Positions 62,630 to 64,000 of a stretch of DNA of 64,000 nt are shown in pieces. Made by a program: the position numbers and the translations under genes. The notes beneath the pieces were generated by a model. It saw only the letters and a list, made by a program, of their open reading frames with translations, had not been told where the DNA came from and did not search any database. Positions within the stretch are counted from its first letter, which is position 1. Each line of letters begins with the position of its first letter. The DNA is from Pedobacter riviphilus (GTDB lineage Bacteria > Bacteroidota > Bacteroidia > Sphingobacteriales > Sphingobacteriaceae). The stretch lies in NCBI RefSeq assembly GCF_014692875.1, contig NZ_CP061171.1:5642001-5706000 (forward strand). The letters are read 5' to 3'.

Positions 62630-64000
62630 CTTGCCCTTTTCTGTAAATCAGCAACAGGCATGCTGATCAATCTTCCAATCGGTTGTTTCCCGCGGTAGGT
62701 AATTACACGGAGCATACTGGCATCTTTTGGCACCTGTAATGCGGCTGTATATTTCGGATAAAAACGGTCGGGAGTAGAGTTATCAAAGCTATAGTAGATA
62801 TCCAGACCGTCTATTTCCGTCGTTAATTCGATCATTAACTGTTTATCAGCACTGCGTTTTACTGTAAAAATCGGATCGTAAATGGCAGGCGAATATTTAA
62901 TCTCTGCTAAATCTAATCGTTTGAAATGCTGTTGTGTGCGATCAACAAAATTTGTCCAGTTTTTCTTTTCAATTGGACTCCAGATCGATTCCGAAATGGC
63001 AAATGCACGTGGCCAAACCATATATTCTGCCTGGCGGAAAGTAAAAACCTGCTCTGTCCAAAGGTTGGCCTGTGCACCAATAATATACTGTGCATTTACG
63101 CCTGCTGGAACAGGGTTAAACTGGTAGGCTTTATTTAACCTTAACGAGGCATAAACTTTTGGTTCGGTAATCGGATCTGCCTGCATATAATCCAGGTATG
63201 CAAAATCAGTTGGACTCATTACCACGTTGTGCTTTTCATTCGCTGCCTGGATACCATATTTCATTCCTCTCCAGCTCATTACGGCTGCTGTTGGCGATAC
63301 ACCTCCTTCAAGAATTTCGTCCCAGCCCATAAACTTTTTGCCTTTCGAAATCACGATCTGTTCTACACGTTTTTCAAAATAAGCCTGAACTTGAGGAATA
63401 GTTTTTAAACCTTCGCGAAGCATTAAAGCTTTAACCTGATCGTTCTTTTCCCAGAAATTATGAGGGGCTTCATCACCACCCATATGAATGTATTCAAAAG
63501 GGAAAAGTTTAGCTACCTGGGTAAGCACAGAATCTAAGAACACATAAACTTTTTCGTTTGCCGGGCAAAGTGTATTATCAACCAAAGCAGTTGGTGGCGC
63601 ACCACGGCTCCAATCCATAATTTTTTCACCTGAGCGCACTTTATAATTAACGGCATCCGGCGTGCAGGATAGTTCAGGGTAAGAAGCGATAATAGCTAAA
63701 CTATGCCCTGGAACATCGATTTCTGGTAATATATTTACAAAACGTTCTTGTGCATACTGAACGAGTTCTTTAATATCTTCCTGGGTATAAAAACCACCGT
63801 AAGTACGGGGTTCATCCGCCGTTGGTGGGGTAAAATCGCCGAAAGTCCCGATTTTTTTAACGCTCCATGCACCTATTTCAGTTAATTTAGGTAAGCCTTT
63901 AATTTCAATTCTCCAGCCTTCATCATCTGCGAGGTGCAAATGCAACAGATTAAATTTATAACGCACCATGTCGTCAATAAACTGCTTTACTTCTTGCTTG
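62626..64000 (-). CDS. GH20 beta-N-acetylhexosaminidase, 5' truncated by the window edge
   Basis: The frame is open to base 64000, so the N-terminus lies outside; an internal Met at 63969 is not the start, as coding-like residues precede it (KQFIDD). About 457 residues are visible. The GH20 barrel shows NLLHLHLADDEGWRIEIKGL, LPEIDVPGHSLAIIASYPEL, the catalytic pair in YIHMGGDEAPHNFW, GKKFMGWDEILEGG, NVVMSPTDFAYLDYMQ and GAQANLWTEQVF, followed by a C-terminal beta domain (IYYSFDNSTPDRFYP). It removes terminal GlcNAc/GalNAc, probably in the periplasm. It differs from the GH20-LamG at 34931 and is a separate lineage; it overlaps the CYTH gene by 4 bp. Confidence 0.93.
   Translation of the reverse strand, partial: KQEVKQFIDDMVRYKFNLLHLHLADDEGWRIEIKGLPKLTEIGAWSVKKIGTFGDFTPPTADEPRTYGGFYTQEDIKELVQYAQERFVNILPEIDVPGHSLAIIASYPELSCTPDAVNYKVRSGEKIMDWSRGAPPTALVDNTLCPANEKVYVFLDSVLTQVAKLFPFEYIHMGGDEAPHNFWEKNDQVKALMLREGLKTIPQVQAYFEKRVEQIVISKGKKFMGWDEILEGGVSPTAAVMSWRGMKYGIQAANEKHNVVMSPTDFAYLDYMQADPITEPKVYASLRLNKAYQFNPVPAGVNAQYIIGAQANLWTEQVFTFRQAEYMVWPRAFAISESIWSPIEKKNWTNFVDRTQQHFKRLDLAEIKYSPAIYDPIFTVKRSADKQLMIELTTEIDGLDIYYSFDNSTPDRFYPKYTAALQVPKDASMLRVITYRGKQPIGRLISMPVADLQKRAR

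Noticed and set aside
1..64000. Phage, integrase, transposase or toxin-antitoxin genes
   Set aside because: Looked for on both strands among the translated frames; none has such motifs.

Overview
The window reads as chromosome from a Bacteroidota bacterium of the Sphingobacteriaceae, most like Pedobacter. The grounds are two SusC/SusD outer-membrane glycan-import systems, an ECF sigma/FecR pair feeding a SusC with an STN domain, Bacteroidota promoters (TTG, 19-21 bp, TAnnTTTG), weak ribosome binding sites, TMEM260-like DUF2723 proteins and dense families of short intergenic repeats. This assignment is inference from gene content; no database was searched.

Layout. 1-6.4 kb: tail of a glycan-utilization locus (a degenerate alkaline-phosphatase-fold/LamG protein, a DUF1735+PA14 lipoprotein, a PKD+discoidin protein), then a secreted GtaA-like DUF4965 protein. 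7.0-9.2 kb: dinB, a small conserved protein and a lone receiver domain. 9.4-27.1 kb: a complete maltodextrin/starch locus with a LacI regulator, two near-identical perfect-palindrome operators, SusC, SusD, SusE/F-like protein, GH13, beta-phosphoglucomutase, GH65 phosphorylase, second GH13, MFS transporter and a surface SusG-like GH13. Outer-membrane amylase and SusCDE capture and import malto-oligosaccharides, periplasmic GH13 enzymes trim them, the MFS protein carries them across the inner membrane, and GH65 plus PgmB convert maltose to glucose and glucose 6-phosphate. 27.2-38.1 kb: ECF sigma, FecR, STN-SusC, a frameshifted SusD, a GH20-LamG hexosaminidase and a small secreted protein. 38.3-64 kb: mostly housekeeping (S10 peptidase, accA, two tandem DUF2723 proteins, tRNA-Gln, prs, L25, pth, a TPR membrane protein, recF and its DUF721 partner, ndk, NrnA-like DHH protein, three FKBP isomerases), then a LuxR-type regulator, a BON/BON-SH3 pair, a CYTH protein and a truncated GH20.

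The most striking non-coding content is a family of about ten structured repeats that I believe resemble the flavo-1 RNA motif. Several are arranged as head-to-head pairs with shared outer ends, making compact MITE-like units. Three of them lie in the 790 bp that separates the ECF sigma gene from its anti-sigma gene. Other repeats include GTGTCCCCAC hairpins, CGTCATTGCGA elements (one absorbed in frame into an amylase gene), a 21-bp tandem TTGATAC repeat and a perfect 34-bp palindrome. I saw no CRISPR array, transposase, prophage or rRNA.
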